64,000 nucleotides of DNA from Areca catechu (Eukaryota; Streptophyta; Magnoliopsida; Arecales; Arecaceae): assembly GCA_021397845.1 (NCBI GenBank), contig JAHSVC010000034.1, forward strand, positions 4,797,213 to 4,861,212. The letters are read 5' to 3'. The notes beneath the pieces were generated by a model that was not told the origin of the DNA, did not search any database, and saw nothing but the letters and a program-made list of their open reading frames with translations. Below are positions 10,920 to 22,955 of this stretch, piece after piece (the stretch's first letter is position 1; each line of letters starts with the position of its first letter). A program made the translations under genes and the position numbers.

Positions 10920-12775
10920 GCGAGCCTATGGAAAGAACCATTTCGGTACGGTTAACCGTTGAGGACTCCACCAAAGTTATGCAGATTGGAAGCCTTCTTA
11001 ATAAAGAAACGAAAGCAAGGCTAATCTATTTTCTCAGGAACAACACTGACGTCTTTGCTTGGTTAGCTTCGGATATGTCTGGAATTTCGGCCGAAGTGAG
11101 TACTCATCGGCTAGAAGCTATCCCTGAATACAAGCTGATTCAATAGAAGAAGAGAAATTTTGCCCCAAAGAGGCAGCGGGCGATAGATGAAAAAGTAAGC
11201 AAGCTTCTTAAGGGGGGATTCATTCGGGAGGCCCACTACCCCGAATGGCTGGCCAACGTGGTAATGGTAAAGAAAGCTAGTGATAAGTGGAGGATCTACA
11301 TCGATTACACAGACCTCAACAAAGCCTGCACGAAGGATAGCTTTCCCTTATCAAAGATTGACCAATTGGTCGATGCCACCGCAGGCCATCAATTATTAAG
11401 CTTCATGGTTGCCTTCTCTGGATATAACTAAATTTGAATGGACCCTCGAGATGAAGAAAAGATTGCCTTCATTACCGAAAAAGACCTCTATTGCTACAAA
11501 ATGATGCCATTCGGACTGAAGAATGCCGGGGCGACATTCCTGAGATTGATCAACAAAGTGTTTAAAGAACAGCTGGGAACAAACATGGAGGCGTACGTCG
11601 ACGACATGATCGTGAAGAGCCTCCTCAAAGAAGATCATATCAAAGACCTGGAAGAGTCATTCGACGCCTTACGGTGCCATTAGATGAAGCTAAACTCGAC
11701 AAAGTGCGCTTTTGGGATAACCTCAGGCAAATTATTAGGGTTCCTCGTTACCAAGCAAGGAATCGAAGCAAATCCTAAAAAGATCCAAGCCCTCCGGAAT
11801 ATGAGACACCCTTCTTGTAAGAAGGAAGTACAACAACCGACGAGAAGAGTCACCTCTTTAAGCAGATTCAATTTCCAGTCGGCTGAGAACTGTCTCCCTT
11901 TCTTCAAGGAACTCTGACAGTCTCGGGACTTCGAATGGATCGATGACTGCCACCTTGCCTTTAAGGAATTGAAGAAGTATTTGGAGACACCACCCTTACT
12001 CTCCAAGCCTCATGAAGGAGAGACTCTCTACCTATATCTCTCCTCCACGGATGAAGTAGTTAGTTTAGTTCTCGTCCGAAAAGAAGCAGACGGCCTCCAT
12101 AAGCCGATCTACTGCATCAACAAAGTCTTACATGATGCTAAGGTAAGGTATCCAAGAATACAGAAGCTGATCTACTCATTGATAATTACGGCAAAGCAAC
12201 TACGGCCTTATTTCCATGCCCATACCGTTGTGGTCCTAACTAACCAGTCCCTTAAGGTCATTCTCTGTTGTCCTGACATCTCAGGGAGAATAGCTAAATG
12301 GATTATTAAATTAAGTGAGTTCGACATCAACTTTCAACCTCGATTGGCTATGAAAGCATAGGTGTTATCCGACTTCTTAGCCGAATGCACATGGAAGGCT
12401 GAAGACGAGGTTCGATCAGCGAAAAAGGAGGCCGAAGGAAAAGGAGCCGACCCGAAAGATACGAAATCTGTCTGGGTCCTCCACATGGACAGGGCCTCCA
12501 ACTCCACGGGATGTGGAGCAGGCCTCATACTGGCCGAACCAGATGGACATGCAATGGAATACGCACTTCGGTTCTCCTTCCATACATCAAATAATTAAGT
12601 CGAATACGAAGCTCTACTTACGGGACCCGCATCACCGAAAGCTTAGGGGTTCGAAAGATCCAAATCTTCTTGGACTCCCAGCTGGTAGTGAACCAAGTCA
12701 AAAGCGACTTCGAAGCTAGGGATCCTACAATGATCCAATATTTAGAGAAGGTATGAGCCCTATCTTCCTGATTGG
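10920..12775 (+). pseudogene. Gypsy B reverse transcriptase and RNase H (broken)
   Basis: RT blocks are visible in order: FIREAHYPEWLANVV, IDYTDLNKAC, SFPLSKIDQLVDA, KMMPFGLKNAGATF and the active-site AYVDDM (YVDD at 11594-11605). The RNase H-like parts include the connection segment LYLYLSSTDE, and a second RNase H beginning VLHMDRASNSTG near 12478. Stops interrupt it at about 11144, 11429, 11681, 11915, 12359 and 12596. The second RNase H copy is common in Tat-lineage elements. The enzyme would copy the element RNA in the particle. Confidence 0.85.
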
Positions 12776-14190
12776 AATTCTTTGAAATCACCCACGTGCC
12801 CCGATTGGAGAACTCCCGAGCAGATGCATTGTCTAGGCTCGCCACTACTCCAAAATCCCTCGATCGTACCTTCATTGAACATCTTAAAGTTCCAAGCATA
12901 ACTGAAGAAGCCTCAAAGGTGCACCAAATCAAGATCGAACCCAGTTGGATGGATCCCATCCTTAAATTCCTGAATGAAGGCACATTGCCAGGAGATAAAG
13001 CAGAGGCCAAGAAGGTCCGCTGGATGGCATCTCAGTATGTTATCTTTGACAGGATCCTGTACAAGAGATCGTTCACCCAACCTCTGATGAAATGCCTAAA
13101 GCCCTCGGACGCCGACTATGCCCTAAGAGAGTCCACGAAGGCATATGCAAAGATCACTTGGGGGGCTGGTCCCATGGCATACAAAATAATACGCCAAGGT
13201 TACTACTGTCCCACCATCCAAAAAGACTCAATCGACTTTGTCCGAAGATGTGACCAGTGCCAGAGGTACGCCAACGTCCAAAGATAGCCAGCAAGCTAGC
13301 TCACCCAATTGATGGCTCCCTGGCCCTTCGCTCACTGGGGCATGGATATTCTTGGTCCATTCCTACCAGCATCCGAACAAAGGAAATTTCTAATTGTCGC
13401 CATTGACTACTTTACCAAGTGGATCGAGGCTGAATCCCTAGCTCTCATCACAGAAGGGAAGGTTGAAAGTTTTGTCAAGAATTTCATCATATTCCGATTC
13501 GGGATTCCTCACACCATAATCATTGACAATGGAAAACAACTTGACAATCCCAAGCTCAGAGACTTCTGTGCTCAGTACTATGTGCTTCACAAGTTGATAT
13601 CAGTCGGTCATCCACAATGCAACAGAGAGGCCAAAGTGATAAATCGAACTATTCTCCATGGTCTGAAAATCTGACTGAATGATGCCAAGGGACTTTGGAC
13701 ATAAGAACTGAACTCCATTCTTTGGGCATATCGGACGACCCCCAGAATTGCCATGGTTGAATCTCCATTTAATCTAGCATACGGTACTGAAGTAGTCCTC
13801 CCCATTGAAGTCACCTTGCAATCCTTGAGGATCGATGGGTATGAGGAACCTAAAAATTCAGAACGCAGAAGAGCGGATTTGGATCTGCTGCAAGGCACCT
13901 GACTTCAAGCTCATATCAAGATGGTGGCGTACCAACAAAGAGTCACTAAGTATTACAATTTCAGAGTGAAAGAGCGAACCTTTCGACCCGAAGACTTGAT
14001 GCTGTGGAGAGCCGATGGAACAAGGCAAGCTATACCCCAATTGGGAAGGACCCTATTAGATCAAGGAGGTCATACGCCCAGGAACATATTAACTCGAAAC
14101 CTTGGACGACACCATACTATCTTGGCCTTGGAATGTACAAAACCTCTGCAAATACTATCAATAAATGTTCCCACCAAAGGGAGGCTTCCA
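12776..14190 (+). pseudogene. Gypsy B integrase (broken)
   Basis: The N-terminal zinc-binding part shows CDQC (13249-13260), but the His portion is eroded. The catalytic core has MDILGPF (first Asp, about 13342), IIDNGKQ (second Asp, about 13523) and a Glu in NREAKVINRT (about 13625-13650). IDYFTKWIEAE marks the fold. A C-terminal GPY/F-type region follows (YNFRVKERTFRPEDL) and ends near 14190 without a chromodomain, as expected for non-chromovirus gypsy elements. Stops at 13285 and 13672 and frame changes inactivate it. Confidence 0.85.
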
Positions 14191-14289
14191 TAAAAGTCTG
14201 TTTGAAGGAGAGCCTGAACAATCTACTTTGCCATCAATCGACAACATAGAAATGGTCTCAGTGGCTCATCTGACACAAACGATGGAAAA

Positions 14290-14555
14290 GCATAAAGGTG
14301 GGTCTGATCCACTCACCTTATCGGTATGCCCGATGAGCACAAAAGGAAGCCTAACCAGGTGACCTTATGATCAAAAGCGCAAAGGTGGGTCTGATCCACT
14401 CACCTTATCGGTATGCCCGACGAGCGCAAAAGAAAGCCTAACCAGGCGACCTTATGATCAAAAGCACAAAGGTAGGTCTGATCCACTCACCTTATTGATA
14501 TGCCCGATGAGTGCAAAGGAAAGCCCAACCAGGCTACCTTATGATCAACCAAAGG
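14290..14555 (+). repeat. 87-bp tandem repeat downstream of integrase
   Basis: Three units start at 14298, 14385 and 14472 (GTGGGTCTGATCCACTCACC and its variants), giving an exact 87-bp period. More diverged related blocks (GGGATGG...CCTACCCTA) run on to about 14770. Such 3'-region tandem repeats are known to seed satellites from Tat/Ogre elements. Confidence 0.9.
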
Positions 14556-14948
14556 TGCAGGGATGGTTTACATAACCTACCCTACGATGAATCCGAAGAT
14601 GTGCTGGGATGGGCCTAATCAGCCTGCCTTAATTTCAAAAGAAGGCCCGGGGATGGTCTGAATGTCCTACCCTAAGGAAGACCCAAAAACATGTCAAAGT
14701 GGGTTCAAATTACTCACTTTATCAATGACAGATGCCCCATAGAACGACTTAACCAGCCTACCCTAGTGGCGAACTCTACACAATCCATAACATCTTGGGG
14801 TAAGCCTTTCATGGAAAAAGAAAAGTGTTTTCATTCATCGAAAGAAAGAACTTTATAAAAAAAGAGAGAGAGAGAAAAGAAAAGAAAAGGAAGAGTAGAA
14901 GCAGGTATTGGAAGGGATGGCTCAAAGACTAGCCACTGGTCCCTTCCC

Positions 14949-15275
14949 ATGGCGGCGAATGGTACTAGGCCCTCAGGAGGCACTCGGGGAGGCTCTGGAC
15001 TTCCCCTCTACATAAGACTCCGACTCCTCGAAGTCAGGGTCATCTTCATGCCCTGGGAAGGGGACGGAAGGCCTGATGTTCTCCAGGCCCTTCAAGTCGT
15101 AGTAGCGGAAAGCCTTGTCCCGGTGCTCCTGGAACCCCCGATGGTAGGAGTCCAGGACCACCTCAGCAACCTTCTCTTTGAAGGTTGACGATACCAAGAA
15201 TTTGGTGACGGCCTCCGCCACCTCCTTCTTGGCCTCCTCTGCCTCCACGATGGCCTCCATGACCTGAGCCCTCAC
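14949..15275 (-). pseudogene. Antisense ORF, C-terminal fragment (third copy)
   Basis: The frame encodes an Ala/Glu-rich helix (EAIVEAEEAKKEVAEAV), then FKEKVAEVVLDSYHRGFQEH and an acidic end. The 'Ser-Tyr...Gly-Phe' step after the coiled coil resembles the C-terminus of the family-C antisense protein (FYSEGYDDC). It ends about 50 bp downstream of the tandem-repeat zone. Upstream coding for this copy is not clear in 15276-15963. Confidence 0.5.
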
Positions 15276-15963
15276 CTCCTATAGTTGGGCCTCCAGCACC
15301 CGTACCCTCCTCTCTAGGTGAATCACGTCCTCGGACCGAAGGTCCTCGCCGTCATCTCCCCGACAAGCCTTCCCACTGGGCTCACCTTCTGTTTTGTGGC
15401 TGGTAGCCCTCTTCCGAGCCATCCCTTGGAGTTCCGCCAGACTAAACTTCATGTTCAAAGACTACTAAGAGGGAAGAAGAAAACGACTTTTAGAGCAATG
15501 ATTTGCTTCTCTGCCATTCAAAAAGCAAGAAGATGGGTCCTATTTAACGGCACTTCGTGCCCACTAACGCCTGCAGAGGGCGTGTCCCACTTCTTCCTCC
15601 AAACCAACCGGAAGGTGCCACATGTTGAAGCGATGCATCAAGACCTAAATGGCCTTTCCAAAGGTGATACGCTCATTAATAACCACCCTCGAGAAAGGAG
15701 CCGACGACGCTTCGAATCTGAAGTGGCCCTTTTCATATGGATACGACATCAATGGCCATCTTCGAAAAGGAACACTTGGCGGCTCCCAAGATGCGTGGAA
15801 GCGCAGCTGCTCAAATACCAATGCATTTAGCAACGACAACAGAGAAAGTGCTCAACATCTATCTACCATACGACCACCAATTCAAAGGAAATAACCATGA
15901 TGAATGGTCAACACCGGTCTAACTGAGACCAATCCCATCCGAAAAGCTGGTCAGGTCCCTCCC
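15276..15963. other. Gypsy B internal sequence, no gene resolved
   Basis: This stretch continues the antisense-gene region in composition but is broken in all frames. Open frames on the plus strand here look like shadows. It ends at the solo LTR insertion site. Confidence 0.4.
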
Positions 15964-18049
15964 TGTCACGTCCCAAATCCAGATCTAGGATTGGTTATGC
16001 AACCGGCTGCATAACCCTAAGTATCATCCTGGAGATCATGCCAGGCCTAACCTTAATTCAATATCCAAACAGTGGTAAAGAACAAATATCATCAATTATT
16101 TATTATTTCTAGAGTTTTTCATAAAAGTAACTAGATAGATAAAATATAAATAAAACATAAACTCAGAATTTAACACTTAAATCCTAGATCCTCACTGACT
16201 GGTCCCAAGACCAAATGATCTTCAATATCTATAACAAAAATATAGAAAAACAGGGGATGAGCAAAATAGGCTCAGTAAGTTATCATCACCTCCAATATAC
16301 ATATATAAATATGTCAATAACAACTAGTAACATATACAACTCATACACACAAGATATCCATCTCAAAATAATATACCAGCAACACTATGCAGATGTGTAC
16401 ACTTAAATGTAACCGACACAGACATGACACGACTATGGATGGCCAACTATTTACTTTACTCTCCTAATCTCTCTGACTATGGCCACGATCGACCCGTGGC
16501 TCATCCCGAAAGAGACTAGATCCTGTATCACATACCGCTCAACAATCATGTGCCAGCGATAGCCCCGCTGGAGGCCCAAAAGGAAAACTAGCTCTAAGTA
16601 TCACACGAGAAACATGCATCCTCTGCATGTGCCTGCCATGCATAGCTAAAATAAGGTAACTAGCTCCTGTATCACATACCACTCAACAGTCATGTGCCAG
16701 CGATAGTCCCGCTGGAGGTCCAAAAGGAGACTAGGTCCTCGTATGATCATAGTCAGACTAGAGAGCACCCACACTGACATAATGCACCCACACCAACACA
16801 ATGCACCCACACAAACACAGTGCACCCATACCAACACAATGTACCCATATCAATACAATGCACGCAACCCAATACAATCAAATACAGATATATTACATAT
16901 ATTTACTATTTCATAAATATATACATATTGGCATACAATATCAGAGATCAAGATAACTTACCGAAGAGCATCCACTAACTAAGTGCAGTTCAACACTAAA
17001 CCGGGTCTTCCAATGTCAAAATGAACCTGAATCATAAATTAAAAAGAAATTAAATAGAAACTAAATTTTCTGGGACATCCTCAACTAACAGTTATTTTCC
17101 TCCCTTCCTCCACCTTCCTTTTATTTATTTATTTATTATTATTATTATTTATATATATTATTTATTATTTCCAAATTATACCTTTACTGGGCCGGCCCAC
17201 CCCAGAAATAAGCCCGGCCCAATACGGACAACAAAACCCGGCCCAACCCTATTAACAGAGTCATCCCTTCTTTGTTAATAGGGCTGAGCAAGCTTCTCCC
17301 CAAAGAAAATCGAGAGGAAGGATCGGTGGCGATCCTCTCGATCGACTGCCAGGAAGGATCGCCGGAAGGGAAGGAAGGGACCGGTGGTTACCTCGATGGC
17401 TGTCCGGCCACCTGCCGAAAAACCCAAAACAAATCCCCCCTCCCCCTCGAAGCTCCTCTCCCAGCTTGACCGAGCCGGTCTCCCCATGGCTGATAGCGGC
17501 GACCTTGGGAGACAGCTACGAAGAAGGGAGGTCGGCTGACCGGAGCGGACGACAGTGTGACTACCGGCAGCCATTTGGCCACCCAAAATTCAAAACAAAA
17601 AGATAAAACAGGTCCCCCTCTTGCGTCGGTCTTCCCCACTCATACCCTCGCTCGAAAGAAAACTAGGGTTTAGAATGCATACTGGCAAGGTCGGTGGCGG
17701 AATCGGCCAGTCCGGAGGAAGACGACACGTGATGGATCGCCCGAAGAGATTAGCATCGGGTTTTGAAGAAAGGTAGGTTCGAAATGGGTCGAGACACATG
17801 GAGAAGTCTTCCCTTATAGGAAGGAATCCTTCTCCCGATGATGTCGACCTTCCTCTCCGACTCCTCCACCGATCAATCCCAACTCCCCAAAGCCGACCAC
17901 CACGATCTCCGGCGAAGATCCCGGTTGGATTGAAATCCCCTGTTCCGGACATAGACTTCCCCCCATTTTCTTTTTCTAAGTTCCGGATGAAGTCAGCGAG
18001 GGCTGCCGACTTCAACCCATAATGGCCCAGTTATGGGCTGGGCCTCACA
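15964..18049 (-). mobile_element. Solo LTR (2.1 kb) inserted in gypsy B
   Basis: The insertion runs from TGTCACGTCCC to GGGCCTCACA and is flanked by a perfect CTCCC duplication (15959-15963 and 18050-18054). TG...CA ends, the 5-bp duplication and the lack of any internal domain mark a solo LTR left by LTR-LTR recombination. Read on the minus strand it starts TGTGAGGCCCAGCCC and ends GGGACGTGACA, which looks like LTRs of the Tekay/Del chromovirus group. That assignment and the strand are inference. Confidence 0.8.
16503..16880. repeat. Tandem repeats inside the solo LTR
   Basis: A unit of about 75-80 bp (CTGTATCACATACC...GCTGGAGG) occurs at about 16512-16583 and 16660-16735. A shorter array of about 20 bp (CACCCACACCAACACAATG) spans about 16766-16865. 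Confidence 0.8.
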
Positions 18050-18337
18050 CTCCCGGACTGGTCCACTGCACTGAAGGAATCGACGACAACTCAACGGCGC
18101 TACAGCTTCACTTTAGAGTTAGTCTTTAGCTCAAACCGAAGACATCGACTCTGAATTCCTTACCCTAGATGCCTACTACCGGATGACCAGTCAATCTTCT
18201 GCGTACATACCGGAAGATGATCGACTCAAAAGAGACTAACTCAAAGAAAATCAGCCATTTATTTCAAAGAGGAGAGACTCTCATTTCAAAAGGAGACATT
18301 ACAACTGGTTGGCAAAAAAGGAGAAAAAATAATAATT

Positions 18338-19440
18338 TTATCCTTCATCAACCCCTTCAGCAGCCGAAGTAGAAGTCAAGACTTCGTCAGTGGCCATCCC
18401 ATCGCCCTTAGTAAGATCCACCGATGTCTCTTCGGCTAGGGCCCCTGCTGCCTCGGCCTCGTCCCCCGGAATGGTGGCTGAAGAGAAGTCCAGGTTGGGG
18501 TAAAGCCTCCTAACTTTGCCCAGACTGTTGGCATGGCCAAGGAGATAACTTTTCACTGTGACTTCATGCATCTCATCCTTAAAGGTCTACGAGCCCTTGT
18601 AAACCTCAACGGCCTGGGAAGACCTCTCCTTAGCCTGTGCCACCCTCAGATTGGCCGCTGAAAGACCCATCTCCATCACGTTAATCCTCCTTTCCAGTTT
18701 GGCTCGTTGAGTCTTCAATTTCTCAGTGTCTCATAGACATTCCCCCAACAGCAACTCGAGAGAGATCACCTTCCTTCTCTTCTTCTACAGAACAGTCACC
18801 ATATCTACCGCCTGTGCTTGGAGCATCACCAGTTGTCTTCTTAAGACATCGTTGGAGGCAATGGCCTTACCCAACTCCCCTTCTATGGCAATCCGAAGTC
18901 CCTCAGCAACATCTCTTTTAGCTATGGCTGAAGTCACCTGACTTTGAAGGTCTTCACCAAAGCCGACTAACTCACGAATGCTTTTCTCCGGCAAGGAAAG
19001 GTCACAAGAAACCTGTCAAAGAGGAGCACATGCAAGGTCAGCCTGGCTGACATGCACAGGCATACAACACATATACCAAAATCTACCTGTTGTATTCCGG
19101 GAAGGATGGTAGAGAAAGGGTCCTCGAACTCCCGCCTCTTGGTCCCAATGGCAGGTGCATCACACCCCACGGGGCTCCTCCCCTCTACAGTCAGAACCGC
19201 GGGCTCTACATCTTCGACACACGAGAGAATCCCGCCAGCGTGTGGCAGGCTTGACCCCCCCCCGACGCCCCAGTCAGCATGGCTCTTCCAAGAGAGGCCC
19301 GTTCCTCTCCTGAGGAAGAACCTATCTCGACTCGGATGCTACTCCTAACCTGAACGCGTGGCAATGCCAAGGCATATCTCCACCGCCGATCTAATCTCCT
19401 CACCGGGAGGCCCCTCATCAGCCTCCTCCTTGCTGCCTAC
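18338..19440 (-). pseudogene. Antisense gene, second copy (coiled-coil exons)
   Basis: This is a diverged second copy of the 3' exons of the antisense gene. The 5' exon ends near 19087 after a basic TKRREF motif. A likely 74-bp intron (GTAGAT...TTGACAG, plus 19013-19086) precedes an exon with a coiled coil at 18994-18785 (IAKRDVAEGLRIAIEGELGK). The C-terminal part 18571-18338 contains YPNLDFSS and an acidic tail. Because 74 is not a multiple of three, reading through the intron would change frame, which supports real splicing. The PF04195 part is absent from this copy. Confidence 0.55.
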
Positions 19441-20169
19441 CTGAGCTGTGCTATGTTTGGCTTCATACCACAACAAGCTCCTCGAATAACAAGGGGAAAA
19501 GCACACAAAAATGGTGCTGGGAGCAACTTCGCCAGGAGTAGATAAAGTTCAACCTAGGAGACCCCTTTTCCTTCTATCAAGAATACGAAAGCTCAGGTCA
19601 AATGCTCTTATTTCCAATAAACCTCTAGGCACGCCATGCGCGCTTGCCCTAATTAACAAGGGCCCCCGATCTGCATGCTGGGGGGACCACTGGAAGTTAA
19701 AAGCTGCATCCATTCTGGTTCTTTACGAACGCAGCCTTTATGATTCTGGTCGCATTGGTTCCATGACCTGGACGATGATTCCCTCCCTGGTAACAGAATG
19801 ATGACCGGTGAACTCTGGTGAACCAAGAGTCTACCCCGGAAATGAAATTTCCGGGCTATGGATCCTGAAAACTAAGGAACAAAATCTATGTCCGGGAAGA
19901 GTCGACTTGTAAAAGAATCATATGGCCCAACTCAACGGCCTAGTCAAAACCAAGTTTGAGGACTCTACACTTAGAGAAAATTTTTAATATTCCAGTTCAG
20001 ATATTATCGTTCTCTGGAGGAAAAGGAAGCCTTTCATTCATCCAAGGAAATCCGCCAATTACATGTCAACAAAAAGGAAAGCAAGAAATACAAGACTCGA
20101 AGCCTATCGGATCCTATAAACCAGCTGAAGAAACCCCCGGGTCAACGGAATGGAGGATCTCTTCAATTT
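19441..20169. other. Gypsy B internal sequence between antisense-gene copies
   Basis: I see no conserved protein motif here. The sequence could be intron, promoter of the downstream antisense copy, or degraded exon. Confidence 0.35.
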
Positions 20170-22321
20170 GAGTTGGAAGGACCTTCTCGATCTGGGCCAA
20201 GGCCAAAGCCTCTTCAACCTAAGCCTCTTCAGCTCAGACCGGTCTTGCTAGACCATCCATGATCGACTCTTCGGCCATAATCAGGACTTCCTCAGTTTGG
20301 TCCGGTGCCTTTTCAAACTCTGCAGGGGCCACGATCCCTTCCTCTTCGTCTTCCTCAATCTCAAATGCTGGGATGCTAGAAAGGTCAAGATCAGGAAAGA
20401 CTTCGCTAACCCTACTAAGTCCGTCATTGAAGCCGTATTGGTAGCTGAATAGGCTAGCTTCAGTTACTTCCTTCTTGAACTGTGAAGACTTTTTAAAGTC
20501 TTCAACTGCCTTAGCCGCCTACTCTCTTAAGGCCTCAGACTCCTTCACAGCCGCATCGACCTTCAGAGTCACCTCATCGGCCCTCCTGATCGCCTTCTCA
20601 GTCATCTTAGCCAAGTCTTCTGCCTTCTCCTGGTTTTCTTTGACAGAATACTCCAAGGAATGAACCCGCTTCTTTTTCTTCCTCAACTTCGCCTCCTACT
20701 CAGAGATCCTCAGTTGAGCCTTCTTCAGCTCGTCTTTCAGATCCTGAACTTTGACATCCCTACGGGTGAGCTGCTTCTCCATGGACAGCTTCAATTCTTC
20801 GACCACCTCCTTTTCGTCTTTAGCCACCTGAAGCTCCTCCTTCAAACCATGGAGGATGCTATCGACATTCCCTAGCCCTTCTTCTAAGAAGGTGATGTCG
20901 TAGAGCAGCTGCACCAACATAATGAAGCATAAAGAAACATAAGATTGGTCATAGCCTGAATGGTGTATTGAAAACGAAAGAAACGACGACTGCTCTACCT
21001 GCAGAAAAGAAGAAAAAGCAGAATCGGATACCTTGGCAAGGCTCCAGCCCTGGATAATGGCCAAGTCATGGGGCAACAAGACCCCCTTCAGCACCCGCCT
21101 AGCCACATCGGGGATGGCGAGACCCCTCACATCGGAGAACTGCGAGTTGTCCATAGGACAATCCTTGCCCAAAGGAGTCCAACCCAAAGGAGTCTGCCTC
21201 ATGGGCTCCTCCTCAACTTGTGGTGCCTTCCCCTTATCCATAGTAGGGGGCAAGGCAGTGGTATGTCGACTATCGGAGACAGGCTCTCCCTGATCTGGAT
21301 CGGAGAGTTAGCCCTCGACAAAGGTTCGACCGATGGAAGCTCTGCCGAGAACTCCACCGCCCACACTTCACCCCCACTAGGCATCCCCTGGAGGATAAAG
21401 CACTTCTACTGAGGTTTTCCCCTTGAGCCTTCTTTTGGACCTCTGTTCTCAAAGAGGATGCCTGAGCCACCTTCCTCTTGGTGGATTCACAAAGCAAGCC
21501 CAAATCGGGCCTCATCCTGCCACCTACAGATAAGAGCAATTGTCGAGATTAGCTGGGCGATAAAACTAAGAAAAGGAAAAAAGCCGAAGTCTTCTACCGC
21601 TTGTTCCTAACGCGGGGAACTCACTGATCCCGGTGAGGTGAAGACTCCTCTCCTCTAACAGCTCTCGGATGGAAACGGCCTCCGAACCAGACAATAAGGT
21701 ATAGTCAGGTTGGTCGGCCGCCAGAACCTTCTTGCTAGCATTAGCATCCAAACGAGGCTCTCCCCACTCACTATTAAAGCCCCATGGTTGAGTCGAGAAA
21801 ATAAAAACAAAATTAGGCTTCCACCCATGGATGGCGCTGGGCATGTCCTTCATTATTTTATGGCTAGGACGAGGACCAATAACCCACCATCCATGGCCAT
21901 GGAAATCTCTCTTCAAAACAAAGAGAGAAGTAAACATATTGGTCCCAGGCCTCACATTAGCTATGTGACACCGAACTAAGAACCCACAGATGTTCCGAAT
22001 ACTATTCGGAGTTAACTATGCGGGCACGATCTGGTACATGTGGAAAATCTTGACAAAGAAGGGATGCAACGAGAAACGAAGACCAGCCTTCAAATAATCT
22101 TCGTATATGGCAACGTATCCAACGAGAGGCCTATTCACCCATTCTTCAGGTTTCGGAAGTGTCAAAAGGAACCCTTCAGGTAGGTAATAACACTCCCGAA
22201 GGTGGGCTATCTTTCTAAGTGAGACAGAACTAGGTACCAACTCCGGTCTGAATTCATCACCAACACTAGAAGACTCAACCTCCCTCCCACTAGTGGCACG
22301 GGCTCCTACAGACTCAACCAT
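20170..22321 (-). pseudogene. Antisense gene of gypsy B, first copy (PF04195 plus coiled coil)
   Basis: From the ATG at 22321 the first exon encodes the PF04195-like region: YEDYLKAGLRFSLHPFF, a TAG at about 22017, then LTPNSIRNICGFL and RDFHGHGWWVIGPR. The exon seems to end near 21590 at a GTAGAAG donor, with an acceptor TTATCTGTAG near 21528. The next exon carries a basic TKRKVAQ motif. A 123-bp intron is suggested at 20909-21031 (GTATCC...GTGCAG) between LAK and LLYDITFLEEG. The last exon forms a long coiled coil (EELKLSMEKQLTRRDVKVQDL). Family C has an intron at the equivalent point. A single stop and several frame changes break it. Confidence 0.65.
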
Positions 22322-22935
22322 GGTAGGGAAGAAATACAAAGGAAAAATGAAAGAGCCCTACCTGCGGGATAAGATTGGGGACCAGAAGCGAGAAAGGCTG
22401 AGCAAAAGGCAAAAGACAAATAAATGTAGGGAAGCTTCCTCGACCAGTCCTTCCTTTCCCTTAAAAAATGATGAGGAGCATCCCAGGACGCCCCTCTCGA
22501 AGGAAGAGACCCCCTCTTTGAGTCCACCACGTGCACAGAATGTCGGAAATGGACACGAAGTTCCCGGCGATGCCAAGATGATTCGATGCAAGAGGAACCA
22601 AAAGTCATGATCCGCGTGACCTCACCCGATGTCATAGATGAAACCTTCACCTTCTCCAAGGATGGGAGGGGGCCACGTCCTCCACCCAAATTCCAATGAA
22701 AAAATCGACCGAATTGCCGCAGTAGAAGAAAAGGGAAACGACCCGTCGAATGACCCTTTCCTTTCACACACTCTAGTAAGGAAGCGACAACTATCCTCAA
22801 TTTGATCTCCGGATCAGATAGCAGTTATGGCAAGTGACCGAACAGGAGGTCTCTCCATCATTGGCTGCACTTTTTCTGGAAGGAAACGACAACCTAGCAG
22901 TACTCTCACTCTTCGAGGCAAATCTTTGCTTTGAA

Positions 22936-22955
22936 AACTGAGAGTGGGGGGAAAC
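22936..22955 (+). other. Polypurine tract of gypsy B
   Basis: GAGAGTGGGGGGAAAC lies directly before the 3' LTR start at 22956, as in family A (AGGAGTGGGGGAC). Confidence 0.8.

Noticed and set aside
14949..15188. 79-codon plus-strand frame opposite the antisense coiled coil
   Set aside because: It is the complement of a helix-coding stretch and has no motif of its own.
17272..18022. Open frames in the solo LTR (17275-17586, 17590-18015)
   Set aside because: They lie within a TG...CA solo LTR, overlap on both strands and lack domains.
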